Shown here: piece by piece, positions 1-8,608 of the stretch
How the letters are laid out: the number at the start of each line of letters is the position of its first letter
How positions within the stretch are numbered: position 1 is the stretch's first letter
Source: CG1-02-35-72 sp045046885
GTDB lineage: Bacteria; Bacteroidota; Bacteroidia; Flavobacteriales; Flavobacteriaceae
Assembly: GCA_045046885.1 (NCBI GenBank)
Contig: JASFYX010000002.1
Coordinates: 84,737-148,736 of the forward strand
DNA: 64,000 nucleotides
Direction: 5' to 3'
The notes under the pieces: model-generated
The model's input: the letters and a program-made list of their open reading frames with translations, nothing else
The model's database searches: none
What the model was told of the DNA's origin: nothing
Made by a program: the position numbers and the translations under genes

Positions 1-829
1 CTAATTGAGGAAACTTTTCAAAAACCTTGTTGTAGAATTCAGCTGCTTTTAAACGGGCTGCACAATAGCTGTCTAATTTGGGTAATTTTACATTTAAAAT
101 AGCCGCTTGAATGCTGTCGAGGCGCGAATTAACACCCACTACATCGTGATAATAACGACGGTACATCCCGTGATTGACCATCCCTCTTATGGTATGCGCC
201 AAGGCATCATCATTGGTAAAAATAGCACCTCCATCTCCAAAACAACCTAAATTTTTAGACGGAAAAAATGAAGTTGTGCCCAACGTTCCAATCGTTCCAG
301 CTTTTTTAACCGAGCCATCCGCAAAGGTATAGTTGGCACCAATGGCTTGCGCCGTATCTTCAATCACATATAAATTATGTTCTTTGGCAACTGCTAAAAC
401 AGCTTCCATATTGGCGCATTGCCCAAATAAATGAACCGGTACAATGGCTTTGGTTTTGGGTGTGATGGCTTTTTTTAAAGCGGTAATATCCATATTAAAG
501 GTATCGGCTTCTACATCTACCAAAACGGGTGTGAGTTTTAAAAGAGCAATCACTTCAACGGTGGCGGCAAAGGTAAAATCGGCTGTAATCACCTCATCGC
601 CTTGCTCAAGTCCGAGTCCCATCATGGCAATTTGCAAAGCATCTGTGCCATTGGCACAAGGAATAACGTGTTTAACGCCTAAATACACTTCTAAATTGGC
701 TTGAAATTCTTTGACCTTTGGACCATTTATATAAGCCGATGTATCTAAAACACTCTGAATTGCGCTGTCTATTTCGGGTTTTATTTTTTGATATTGACTT
801 TGTAAGTCAACCATTTGTAATTTTTTCAT
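1..829 (-). CDS. DegT/DnrJ/EryC1/StrS aminotransferase (C-terminus cut by window edge)
   Basis: This is a PLP-dependent sugar aminotransferase of the DegT/DnrJ/EryC1/StrS type. The family transaminates keto-sugar nucleotides for surface polysaccharide or LPS. Translated from the ATG, it opens MKKLQMVDLQSQY and contains the family hallmarks: a cofactor-binding stretch CANGTDALQIAM, EDTAQAIGA, and the Schiff-base lysine in SFFPSKNLGCFGDGGA near residue 189. About 276 codons are visible and the family is usually 360-400 residues, so roughly the last quarter lies outside the window. It is transcribed away from waaA, with 77 bp between the start codons. The exact sugar substrate cannot be read from the sequence. 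Confidence 0.9.
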   Translation of the reverse strand, partial: MKKLQMVDLQSQYQKIKPEIDSAIQSVLDTSAYINGPKVKEFQANLEVYLGVKHVIPCANGTDALQIAMMGLGLEQGDEVITADFTFAATVEVIALLKLTPVLVDVEADTFNMDITALKKAITPKTKAIVPVHLFGQCANMEAVLAVAKEHNLYVIEDTAQAIGANYTFADGSVKKAGTIGTLGTTSFFPSKNLGCFGDGGAIFTNDDALAHTIRGMVNHGMYRRYYHDVVGVNSRLDSIQAAILNVKLPKLDSYCAARLKAAEFYNKVFEKFPQL

Positions 830-906
830 AGGGTATTTTAATAAAAATACAAATCTAATAAATATTTGGGTTAAACAGGCTTAAATCCGTAATTTAGCAG
901 GCTACT

Positions 907-2145
907 ATGAACCTCCTTTATAATATTATTGTTTACGTTGCTATTGGTGGCGTTAAGTTGTTGTCTTTATTCGACAATAAGCTCAATATTTTTGTAAAAG
1001 GGCGTCGGAATATTTTTAAAGATTTAGCAACTCATTTATCTGATAAAGATAATGTTATTTGGTTTCACAGTGCTTCTTTGGGGGAGTTTGAACAAGGTAT
1101 TCCCATTATCGAAAAATTGAAGGACGCCTATCCAAACTATAAAATTCTGGTTACATTTTTTTCGCCTTCGGGCTATGAAGTACGCAAAAATTATCCTTTG
1201 GCCGATTATGTAACCTACCTGCCTTTTGACACTTACAGAAATGCCCAAAAATTTATTACGCAAGTCAACCCTAAATTGGCTGTTTTTATAAAATATGAGT
1301 TTTGGCCAAATTTTTTAAGGGTTTTAAAACAAAAACAAATTCCCACTATTTTGGTATCGGGTATTTTTAGAGAAAATCAGTTGTTCTTTAAGTGGTATGG
1401 TGGTTTTTATCGCAAGGCATTGCAAACTTTTAAGCACTTTTTTGTCCAGAATGAACTGTCGGCAAAACTTTTAAAAAGCATTGGGTTTACAAACATAAGT
1501 GTAAGCGGCGACACGCGTTTTGACCGTGTTTACAGCATTATTAAACAACGCCAAAAATTAGCTTTTATCAGTGATTTTTCTAAAGGCAAAGTAACTTTGG
1601 TAGCTGGTAGCACTTGGCCTGATGATGAAGCGATTATTGTCAATTACATAAATAATGAAGCTACAGAAAATGAAAAATTTATCTTGGCGCCTCACAACAT
1701 TAAAGAAGAAGGTATTTTACAACTTATAAAATCTATTGACAAACCTGTTTACCGCTATTCGGATGCTAAAAAAAGTCAGACAGCACAAGTGTTAATCATA
1801 GATTCTATTGGCTTGTTGACCTCTATTTATGCCTACGCCACCATAGCTTATGTGGGTGGCGGCTTTAACAAAAGTGGTATTCATAATATTTTAGAACCTG
1901 CCACTTATGGCATACCCATAATTATTGGACCTCATTACAGTAAATTTAAAGAAGCAAATGACCTTACATCTTTAGAGTCATGTAGCAGTATAAATAATAG
2001 GGTTACATTTAGCACGACTTTAAGCACATTGGTAAAAAGTCCTGATCTAATAAAAGAAAAAGGCAAAAAAACTAAAGACTATATCAAAAATAATATTGGT
2101 GCTTCGAATATTATTTATAAATTTATCGACAATCTAATATCCTAA
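907..2145 (+). CDS. waaA: 3-deoxy-D-manno-octulosonic acid (Kdo) transferase
   Basis: The enzyme transfers Kdo from CMP-Kdo to the lipid A precursor at the inner membrane, the first step of LPS core synthesis. At 412 residues it is of normal length. An N-terminal hydrophobic anchor (about residues 3-22) is followed by HSASLGEFEQG, in which E60 corresponds to the catalytic base of the family. The C-terminal half has the GT-B signature GGGFNKSGIHNILEPATYG, typical of KdtA/WaaA. A Crp/Fnr gene starts 3 bp after the stop codon and may be co-transcribed. The divergent neighbour is another envelope-sugar gene, which fits the role. Confidence 0.95.
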   Translation: MNLLYNIIVYVAIGGVKLLSLFDNKLNIFVKGRRNIFKDLATHLSDKDNVIWFHSASLGEFEQGIPIIEKLKDAYPNYKILVTFFSPSGYEVRKNYPLADYVTYLPFDTYRNAQKFITQVNPKLAVFIKYEFWPNFLRVLKQKQIPTILVSGIFRENQLFFKWYGGFYRKALQTFKHFFVQNELSAKLLKSIGFTNISVSGDTRFDRVYSIIKQRQKLAFISDFSKGKVTLVAGSTWPDDEAIIVNYINNEATENEKFILAPHNIKEEGILQLIKSIDKPVYRYSDAKKSQTAQVLIIDSIGLLTSIYAYATIAYVGGGFNKSGIHNILEPATYGIPIIIGPHYSKFKEANDLTSLESCSSINNRVTFSTTLSTLVKSPDLIKEKGKKTKDYIKNNIGASNIIYKFIDNLIS

Positions 2146-2148
2146 AAA

Positions 2149-2781
2149 ATGAGAGAAAAATTATACGATTATTACAATGTAATATTTGAACCTGAACTCA
2201 TTGAAGACATCATTAAACACGGTACCTTTAAAAATATAAAAAAAGGAGAATTCCTTATAGATATTAATCAAGTAATATCAGAAATTCCATTACTCTTAAA
2301 CGGCGCTATAAAAATTGTGCGCGAAAATGCCAAAGGTGAAGAATTGTTACTCTATTTCTTAGAGCGTGGCGATACCTGTGCTATCTCTTTTAACAATTGC
2401 ATACGTCGTAAACGAAGTTTGGTACGCGGTATTGCCGAAAAAGATACCGAAGCCATTTTCTTACCCATTGCAAAGCTTGATGATTGGCTAATAAAATACA
2501 AAACCTGGCGCGAATTTGTTATAGACAGTTACAACATTAGACTTGATGAGATGATAGAAGCCATTGACACACTAGCTTTTATGAATATGGACGAAAGGTT
2601 GCACAAATACCTATCTGATAAGGTAAAAGTTATGCGCGATACCAGTTTAAATACAACACATTTTCAAATTGCACAAGACCTAAATACCTCTCGCGTTGTT
2701 GTCTCTCGACTCTTAAAACAACTTGAAAATAAAGGTAAAATAAAGCTCCATAGAAACAAGATAGAAGTCTTAGATTTTTAA
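2149..2781 (+). CDS. Crp/Fnr family transcriptional regulator (copy 1)
   Basis: A 210-residue Crp/Fnr protein with an N-terminal cNMP-binding-like beta-roll (about 20-130), a dimerisation helix and a C-terminal winged HTH (about 150-208). The recognition helix reads TSRVVVSRLLKQLENKG. It keeps the R-x-x-x-S-R spacing of Crp/Fnr helices but has Val at the usual Glu position. There is no N-terminal Cys cluster of the FNR [4Fe-4S] kind. It sits between waaA and the YeeE/YedE pair and is mirrored by a same-length paralogue on the other side of that pair. The next gene is preceded by a GTGAT-N4-ATCAC palindrome, so this protein or its paralogue is a candidate reader of that site (inference). The effector is unknown. 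Confidence 0.88.
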   Translation: MREKLYDYYNVIFEPELIEDIIKHGTFKNIKKGEFLIDINQVISEIPLLLNGAIKIVRENAKGEELLLYFLERGDTCAISFNNCIRRKRSLVRGIAEKDTEAIFLPIAKLDDWLIKYKTWREFVIDSYNIRLDEMIEAIDTLAFMNMDERLHKYLSDKVKVMRDTSLNTTHFQIAQDLNTSRVVVSRLLKQLENKGKIKLHRNKIEVLDF

Positions 2782-2786
2782 AAGAC

Positions 2787-2828
2787 GTGATGTAAATCAC
2801 TCTCTTTAAAAAAATTTCTATATATTTG
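2787..2828 (+). promoter_or_regulatory. GTGAT-gtaa-ATCAC operator plus -7 element for the YeeE/YedE pair
   Basis: A perfect 5-4-5 Crp/Fnr-type palindrome occupies 2787-2800 and a Bacteroidota -7 element TATATTTG lies at 2821-2828. The last base of the -7 box is 41 bp from the first base of the palindrome. That puts the palindrome centre near -41 of the expected start, a class II activator position. Four other sulfur promoters in the window share the same arrangement. Confidence 0.75.
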
Positions 2829-2850
2829 GATTTACTAATAACTAAATCAA

Positions 2851-3408
2851 ATGGATTTTATCTTTCAACCTTGGCCTTGGTATGCGGCAGGGCCGCTCAT
2901 TGCACTCACTATGTTTCTGCTTTTTTATTTTGGGAAAAAGCTCGGTATTTCGTCTAACTTAGAAAATCTTTGCGCCATAGGTGGTGCCGGAAGATTTGTC
3001 GGTTTTTTTAAATACGATTGGCGTAAAAATTCTTGGAATCTTATGGTAGTTTTTGGCGTTTTAATTGGTGGTTTTATTGCCAGTCATTGGTTAACCATAT
3101 CAGATACTGTTGCCTTAAATCCACGAACAGTACAAGACTTATCTTCTCTTGGCATTAAAAATGCTGGAGCACACTATTTACCACCCGAAATTTACAGTAT
3201 TGATGCGATGCTGTCTTTAAAAGGTTTCGCTATTTTAATTATCGCTGGATTTTTAGTCGGTTTTGGTTCAAGATATGCCGGCGGTTGTACTTCGGGGCAT
3301 GGTATTGTTGGTTTGAGTAATCTTGAAATTCCGTCGTTTATTGCCGTTGGCGGATTTTTTATAGGCGGCCTTATTATGACTTGGTTTATTTTACCTCACA
3401 TCTTTTAA
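2851..3408 (+). CDS. YeeE/YedE-family sulfur transporter, larger half
   Basis: A 185-residue integral membrane protein of the YeeE/YedE (DUF395) family, whose characterised member YeeE imports thiosulfate. Several hydrophobic helices are visible. Near residue 148 lies the family motif GGCTSGHG, in which the conserved Cys is thought to relay the sulfur compound. Full-length YeeE has about 350 residues. Here the family is split in two, with the second half starting 9 bp downstream, as in PmpA/PmpB-type pairs. The upstream GTGAT-N4-ATCAC palindrome ties it to the sulfur genes further along the window. Thiosulfate or sulfane sulfur is the likely substrate (inference). Confidence 0.87.
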   Translation: MDFIFQPWPWYAAGPLIALTMFLLFYFGKKLGISSNLENLCAIGGAGRFVGFFKYDWRKNSWNLMVVFGVLIGGFIASHWLTISDTVALNPRTVQDLSSLGIKNAGAHYLPPEIYSIDAMLSLKGFAILIIAGFLVGFGSRYAGGCTSGHGIVGLSNLEIPSFIAVGGFFIGGLIMTWFILPHIF

Positions 3409-3417
3409 TTTGACGTT

Positions 3418-3831
3418 ATGAAAAATATAAAATTTTTATTGGTTGGTATTTTGTTTGGTATTATTCTGACAAAATCTGAGGTTGTCTCTTGGTTTCGTAT
3501 TTACGAAATGTTTAAGTTTCAATCTTTCCATATGTACGGCGTCATTGGTTCTGCCGTAGTTATTGGCATGGTACTTATATACTTATTTAAAAATCAAAAA
3601 ATCAAAACCTATCAAGGTCAAGCCATAATAGTTGAACCTAAGAAAAAAGGGGTCTCTAGAAATCTTATTGGTGGTATTATTTTTGGTTTCGGTTGGGCTT
3701 TAGGCGGCGCTTGCCCAGGCCCTATGTTTGCCTTAGTGGGAAAAGGCGTCATTCCTATTATCGTCGTATTATTTGGAGCTGTTTTAGGTGCTTTTGCTTA
3801 TCAAGGCATCAAACATAAATTACCTCATTAA
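3418..3831 (+). CDS. YeeE/YedE-family sulfur transporter, smaller half
   Basis: A 137-residue membrane protein that completes the split YeeE/YedE transporter. Its own conserved Cys lies in GGACPGPMFALVGKG (about residue 99), matching the second Cys motif of the family. It begins 9 bp after the larger half and is followed after 19 bp by a Crp/Fnr gene, so the three probably form one transcript. About four transmembrane helices are visible. The two halves probably assemble into one thiosulfate or sulfur channel (inference from the family). Confidence 0.85.
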   Translation: MKNIKFLLVGILFGIILTKSEVVSWFRIYEMFKFQSFHMYGVIGSAVVIGMVLIYLFKNQKIKTYQGQAIIVEPKKKGVSRNLIGGIIFGFGWALGGACPGPMFALVGKGVIPIIVVLFGAVLGAFAYQGIKHKLPH

Positions 3832-3850
3832 TTTGTAGATATCTAAATTT

Positions 3851-4483
3851 ATGACCGTAGATTCTTTTGAATTCAAACAATTTTTAAATTCTTTTGACCC
3901 CGACATAAGCCACCGATTTTTAAAGTACGGGAAAATTAAAACTGTACCTGCAGATAAGATTATCTTAGACATTAGAGAAGAAGTTACAAATTTTCCAATA
4001 ATTATAAAAGGGCTGGCACGTATTACACGCAGAGATGGTAAAGGCAACAGCATTTTATTGCATTATTTAACACCTTTTGAAACTTGTGCTATTTCTTTTT
4101 TAAATGCTTCTCAAAACAAACCCAATACCATTAGAATGACCGCTAAAACTGAACTTAGTTATCTTATGGTTCCTACTAATATGGCTAAAAGATGGGTTTT
4201 AAAATTCGAAAGTTTTAACAATTATATTACCAGAATGACACAAGAACAAAACGAAAGTCTTGTTTGTTTAATAAATGAGAAGATTTTCGAAAAATTAGAT
4301 GTAATACTAAAAAATTATCTACAGTATTTACAACTAAAATTTAAAACTAACACCATAGTTACAAGTCATCAAGACATTGCCAGAGATCTTTATATTTCGC
4401 GTGAATCTATTTCAAGATCCCTTAAAAAAATGGAAAAAAAAGGTTTGCTGAAATTGGGTAGAAATAAGATAACTCTTTTATAA
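3851..4483 (+). CDS. Crp/Fnr family transcriptional regulator (copy 2)
   Basis: A 210-residue paralogue of the regulator on the other side of the YeeE/YedE pair, with the same layout: cNMP-like beta-roll and C-terminal winged HTH. Its recognition helix reads ISRESISRSLKKMEKKG. The R-E-x-x-S-R pattern combines the Arg and Glu that CRP uses to read GTGA with the Glu, Ser and Arg that FNR uses to read TTGAT. This fits the GTGAT half-site found upstream of five sulfur transcription units, making it the better candidate for their regulator (inference). It lacks an FNR-type Cys cluster. Its position downstream of an operator-bearing promoter would allow autoregulation. Confidence 0.88.
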   Translation: MTVDSFEFKQFLNSFDPDISHRFLKYGKIKTVPADKIILDIREEVTNFPIIIKGLARITRRDGKGNSILLHYLTPFETCAISFLNASQNKPNTIRMTAKTELSYLMVPTNMAKRWVLKFESFNNYITRMTQEQNESLVCLINEKIFEKLDVILKNYLQYLQLKFKTNTIVTSHQDIARDLYISRESISRSLKKMEKKGLLKLGRNKITLL

Positions 4484-4565
4484 TAGGTAAGGCGTTTTTT
4501 CAAATCTCAAATTTTAAGTATCCTTTTTTAACTTATCTTTGTCCATAGACATTAAATTGTATAAA

Positions 4566-5498
4566 ATGGACATATCTTCATCTTTTAAATCTTCTTTTTT
4601 TATTCTTATAGTATTCCTTTCTATAAATATATCGTGTACAAACAAAAAAAATAAAGATATATTAAAAGTGTCTATTATCAATTCTAAAGATTCTTTACAA
4701 AACAATAATACTGTAAATAATAAACCTTTTTTAAGAGTAATCGTTTCTTCTATGATATCACCAAAAGAAACACGTATTTATTATCAAGATTTATTTACAT
4801 ATATGTCTAAAAATTTAGATTATGATATTGAGTTCCTACAACGTAAAACTTATAAAGAAGTAAACGATTTATTAATTGCCAATAAAGTAGATTTAGCCAT
4901 TATATGCTCTGGGGCGTATATTGACAAGTCTGTAAAAGGTAAGATAGAAATACTGTCTGTTCCTGTAGTCGACGGCAAGGCTTTTTATCAAAGTTTTATA
5001 ATAGTTAATAAAGACTCTGGAATCAATGATTTTACCGAATTAAAAAATAAAAAATTTGCTTATACAGATCCTATTTCTAATACCGGAACGTTGTATGCCA
5101 AATGGCTTGTTGAAGGTTTAGGAGAAGATCTTGATCATTATTTTTCAAATACTATTTACACATACGCCCACGACACCTCTATGCAATTGGTTGCTAAAGG
5201 GGTGGTTGATGGCGCCAGTATAGACGGTTTAATTTTTAACTACATTAAAAAACACAATCCCGAAAGAGTAAAGCTTTTAAAAATTATTAAAAAATCACAA
5301 TTATTTGGCATCCCTCCTATGGTTGTTCCGAGTAACTTAGATGCTAGATTGAAAAACAAACTGCAAAATTTGTTTCTCAATATTCATAAAGATTCTCTAG
5401 GTAAATCTATCTTAAGTAAAATTTCAATAGATAAATTTATAAAAGGTAAAGACAGCGACTATGACAAAATTAGAGTCATGAACAGCGAAATAAAATAA
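4566..5498 (+). CDS. PhnD-like periplasmic oxyanion-binding lipoprotein (sensor component)
   Basis: A 310-residue phosphate/phosphonate-type solute-binding protein (PhnD superfamily). The chosen ATG gives a lipoprotein signal with the lipobox Cys at residue 24 (SINISC). A TTG 27 bp upstream is in frame but less likely. The body has the fold's usual features, including DLAIICSGAY and a later TDPISNTGTLYA stretch. No ABC permease or ATPase is nearby. Instead a histidine kinase starts 9 bp downstream, followed by a sigma-54 activator. This matches AioX-AioS-AioR (arsenite sensing), and the TtrS tetrathionate sensor, where a PhnD domain is fused to the kinase. It therefore probably senses an oxyanion rather than transporting one (inference). 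Confidence 0.82.
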   Translation: MDISSSFKSSFFILIVFLSINISCTNKKNKDILKVSIINSKDSLQNNNTVNNKPFLRVIVSSMISPKETRIYYQDLFTYMSKNLDYDIEFLQRKTYKEVNDLLIANKVDLAIICSGAYIDKSVKGKIEILSVPVVDGKAFYQSFIIVNKDSGINDFTELKNKKFAYTDPISNTGTLYAKWLVEGLGEDLDHYFSNTIYTYAHDTSMQLVAKGVVDGASIDGLIFNYIKKHNPERVKLLKIIKKSQLFGIPPMVVPSNLDARLKNKLQNLFLNIHKDSLGKSILSKISIDKFIKGKDSDYDKIRVMNSEIK

Positions 5499-5507
5499 AT
5501 ATTATAT

Positions 5508-7001
5508 ATGGTTAATAAAATATTTTCTTTACCTCTTTTTTGGAAATTTACCATCGCCATAATTATAGTTGTAACTTTATTTGGCTCTGCTAATTTGTTT
5601 TTTTTGAGCTATTCTGTTAATGACTTATTTGAAAAAGAACTCTCTAATAATGGGCTTATTTCTACAAAAACGCTTGCCGACAGATCTATAGAACCCATAC
5701 TCTATAACGATTTGGCTTCTTTAAATAAATTGGTTTCTGAGGCTAAAAGAAACAATAAAAATATAGCTTATGCTTTTATTTTAGATGCTAATAAAAATGT
5801 TTTGGCACATACATTTCCTAAAAATGTACCCTCAAATTTAATTGATATAAAAAAAAAGAGTCAAATTCAAACCATTAATTTAGAATATAAAAAAGGCATA
5901 ACGACCTTAATTAGAGATATTTCTGCACCCATAATTGATAGCACCGTAGGAGAAGTTAGAATAGGTTTTTACGAAGACCAATATCTTAAAACACTAAACA
6001 TAGCCAAAAGCTTTTTTTTAGGTTTGGTTGTCCTTTTTTTAATAGTGGGTATAATGGGAGCCTTTATTTTTTCGTATATCATTACAAAACCTATAAACTT
6101 ATTAAACAAAACTGCTAAAAAACTCAATTTAAATCAGTTTGACGTTAAGGATTTTGATAAAGACAAAAAAGATATTATAATCTCATGGCAAAATCCTTTT
6201 GGTGTACACGATGAAATAGACGATTTATTTGGCACCTTTAAAGGAATGATAAAACGCCTGGAAAAAACCTATACCGAGCTCCAAAGTGCTCAAGAAAGTT
6301 TAATGCAATCAGAAAAAATTGCAGCCATTGGAACATTATCAGCAGGCATTGCTCACGAAATTAACAATCCTATTGCGGGTATTCAAAATTGCTTGAAACG
6401 CATTTCAGATAATCCCAAAAATGTTGAACAAAATATAGCGTATATAGAATTGATGGATGAAGCCATAAATAAAATTAAAAATGTGGTGCAAGGGCTTTTA
6501 AACTTCAGCAGGAAGCAAGACTTAATTTTTACCGAAATTGATATTAAAAAAGTTGTTGAAGACACGCTTATCCTCATAGCTTTTCAATTAGAAAAATCTA
6601 GAATTGCTATCGTAAAAAATTATCCTGAAGTGATTCCCAAAATAAGCGGCAGTTTTAACCGTCTGGAGCAGGTTTTTTTAAATTTAATTATAAATGCTAT
6701 TGATGCCATTAACGAGAAAAAATTAAACAATGACGATTTTAATGGTGAGCTAAATATTAATATTTTTACAACAAATGATTATTTAGGTATCGCCATAAAA
6801 GACAACGGTATTGGTATTCCCGAAGATAAGATAAAACAAATTTTTGATCCATTTTATACACTCAAAAAAATTAAACAAGGAACAGGACTGGGTTTGGCTG
6901 TAAGTTTAAATATTTTACAACAACATCACGGAAAAATAAACGCCAAAAATAATGAAGATGGCGGTATAACTTTTAGTATTTATTTACCCTTAAATAAGTA
7001 G
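5508..7001 (+). CDS. Sensor histidine kinase (AioS/TtrS-type system)
   Basis: A 497-residue membrane kinase. TM1 lies at about 12-32 and TM2 at about 165-190, enclosing a ~130-residue periplasmic sensor region; a HAMP-like segment follows. The H-box is GIAHEINNPIAG with phospho-acceptor H283. The N-box NLIINAIDAI and G-boxes DNGIGIPEDK and GTGLGLAVS are intact, so it should be active. It sits between the PhnD-like lipoprotein and the sigma-54 activator, with gaps of 9 and 6 bp, making an operon. Probable role: receive the ligand signal from the lipoprotein and phosphorylate the downstream regulator (inference from the AioXSR and TtrSR families). Confidence 0.92.
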   Translation: MVNKIFSLPLFWKFTIAIIIVVTLFGSANLFFLSYSVNDLFEKELSNNGLISTKTLADRSIEPILYNDLASLNKLVSEAKRNNKNIAYAFILDANKNVLAHTFPKNVPSNLIDIKKKSQIQTINLEYKKGITTLIRDISAPIIDSTVGEVRIGFYEDQYLKTLNIAKSFFLGLVVLFLIVGIMGAFIFSYIITKPINLLNKTAKKLNLNQFDVKDFDKDKKDIIISWQNPFGVHDEIDDLFGTFKGMIKRLEKTYTELQSAQESLMQSEKIAAIGTLSAGIAHEINNPIAGIQNCLKRISDNPKNVEQNIAYIELMDEAINKIKNVVQGLLNFSRKQDLIFTEIDIKKVVEDTLILIAFQLEKSRIAIVKNYPEVIPKISGSFNRLEQVFLNLIINAIDAINEKKLNNDDFNGELNINIFTTNDYLGIAIKDNGIGIPEDKIKQIFDPFYTLKKIKQGTGLGLAVSLNILQQHHGKINAKNNEDGGITFSIYLPLNK

Positions 7002-7007
7002 CTTTTT

Positions 7008-8363
7008 ATGTCAAAAAAATTAAAAATTGCAGTAGTTGACGACGAACGTATCATTAGAATAACTATTGCCGACGAACTTAGAGATAAAGATTATATAGTT
7101 AAAGAATACGCCAATGCTCAAAGCGTATTAATTGATTATAAAGACTACTTACCCGATATTTTAATTACCGATATTAGAATGCCAGGAATGGATGGTATTG
7201 AACTGCTTAAACGCATAAAAAGTTTGAATCCAAATATTTTTGTCATAGTGATGTCTGCTTTTGGCACAGTAGATATAGCTGTTGAAGCGATGAAATTAGG
7301 GGCTTACGATTATCTTACCAAACCCTTTAATACCGATGAGATTTTTTTATTAATCGACAAAATAAATGAGCTGAATAGCATCAAAAAAGAAAATAAAATT
7401 CTACGTGAAAAAGTTGAAAAAAAATATGACTTTTCAAGGTTTATCGGCGATGAAAAAACAAATCAAGAACTCTTTAAACTCATTAAAATTGTAGCCAATA
7501 CAGACACGGGTGTTTTAATTACCGGAGAAACAGGTACGGGAAAAGAGTTACTCACAAACATTATCCATTTTAACAGCAACAGACTAAACAAACCTTTTAT
7601 AAAAGTAAGCTGTGCCGTCTTGTCTAAAGAAATTTTTGAAAGTGAGTTGTTCGGTCATGTTAAAGGAGCTTTTACCGGTGCCGAATACGACAAAGTAGGA
7701 CGCTTTGAACTGGCCAACGAAGGCACTATTTACTTAGATGATATTGACGATGTGCCTTTAGATCTACAAGTTAAATTACTTAGGGTTTTAGAAGAACGAG
7801 AAATTGAAAGGGTGGGAAGCACCAAAGCCATTCCAATTGACATCCGTTTAATAGCTTCGACCAAAAGAGATTTAAAAGAACTTGTTGACGAAGGTAAGTT
7901 TAGAGAAGATTTATATTACAGACTAAAAGTTTTTCCTATTATTTTAGCACCCCTTAGAGAGCGCAAAAAAGATATTAAACATTTAATAAATTATTTTATA
8001 GATAAGTACAACTATATAAATAAAATAACAATAACCCCTGAGGCGCGAGACATATTGGTTAATTACAGTTGGCCCGGTAACGTTCGCGAACTGAAAAATT
8101 TAATGGAAAGACTCATTTTACTGGCCACAAATGGCGAAATAACAAAAGAATTAATTCCGTTAAGTATTACTCAGCCTCAAATTAAAAACCTGTTTGCCAA
8201 GAGTTCTAAAAAATCACTAGAGCAAACAATAGCTGATGTCGAAACTTCTCTTATAAAGAATGCCTTAATTAAAGCGAATAATAACAAGACCAAGGCAGCA
8301 AAAGCTTTAGATTTACCACCATCTACACTTAGAACTAAAATGGATAAATACGGTATTAAATAA
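7008..8363 (+). CDS. Sigma-54-dependent response regulator (NtrC family)
   Basis: A 451-residue protein with three intact domains. The receiver (1-120) carries phospho-acceptor D55 in LITDIRMPG. The AAA+ sigma-54 activation domain (about 145-380) has Walker A GETGTGKE and the sigma-54-contacting GAFTGA loop. The C-terminal Fis-type HTH (about 405-450) ends in KAAKALDLPPSTLRTKMDK. It is the third gene of the sensor operon. A strong hairpin terminator follows, then a GG-N10-GC sigma-54 promoter in front of the next operon, which is its obvious target. AioR is the closest described regulator by architecture. Salmonella TtrR is not sigma-54-dependent, so this combines the TtrS and AioR themes. 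Confidence 0.95.
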   Translation: MSKKLKIAVVDDERIIRITIADELRDKDYIVKEYANAQSVLIDYKDYLPDILITDIRMPGMDGIELLKRIKSLNPNIFVIVMSAFGTVDIAVEAMKLGAYDYLTKPFNTDEIFLLIDKINELNSIKKENKILREKVEKKYDFSRFIGDEKTNQELFKLIKIVANTDTGVLITGETGTGKELLTNIIHFNSNRLNKPFIKVSCAVLSKEIFESELFGHVKGAFTGAEYDKVGRFELANEGTIYLDDIDDVPLDLQVKLLRVLEEREIERVGSTKAIPIDIRLIASTKRDLKELVDEGKFREDLYYRLKVFPIILAPLRERKKDIKHLINYFIDKYNYINKITITPEARDILVNYSWPGNVRELKNLMERLILLATNGEITKELIPLSITQPQIKNLFAKSSKKSLEQTIADVETSLIKNALIKANNNKTKAAKALDLPPSTLRTKMDKYGIK

Positions 8364-8393
8364 ATTACACCTCATAAAATACATCTTCAACAA

Positions 8394-8437
8394 CCGACGG
8401 ATTTCCGCTGTATTTGCGAAAATCCGTCGGTTTTTTT
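8394..8437 (+). terminator. Intrinsic terminator after the sensor-regulator operon
   Basis: Arms CCGACGGATTT and AAATCCGTCGG enclose a 15-nt loop and are followed by seven T residues. It separates the regulatory operon from the sigma-54-driven operon. Confidence 0.9.
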
Positions 8438-8537
8438 AGATAATCGGAAATTGTAAAATCTTTTTATAAAAATCTTTCTATCTGATTTTCTGTTGTTTAA
8501 AAACCTTTTCAATGATTTTGTTAATTAATAAATCTAA

Positions 8538-8555
8538 TGGTATAGCTCTTGCCAA
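8538..8555 (+). promoter_or_regulatory. Predicted sigma-54 (RpoN) promoter of the ttr-like operon
   Basis: TGGTATAGCTCTTGCC has the invariant GG-N10-GC spacing of sigma-54 promoters and a consensus TTGC at -12. The -24 half keeps TGG but not the following CAC. It lies about 57 bp upstream of the outer-membrane gene and directly behind the gene for a GAFTGA-containing activator. Activator-binding sites probably lie in the AT-rich 100 bp upstream, but I could not define a clear repeat there. Confidence 0.65.
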
Positions 8556-8608
8556 TGCCTTTGTAACATTTATAACACTTTTTAATAAATCACAAAAAAA
8601 CAACAATC

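Noticed and set aside
444..704. Plus-strand frame rich in Ser/Ala/Val
   Set aside because: It is antisense to the well-supported DegT-type aminotransferase and has no domain of its own.
8438..8537. Activator-binding sites (UAS) for the sigma-54 regulator
   Set aside because: The region is AT-rich with several GATTTT-like words, but I could not identify a convincing repeated palindrome by eye.
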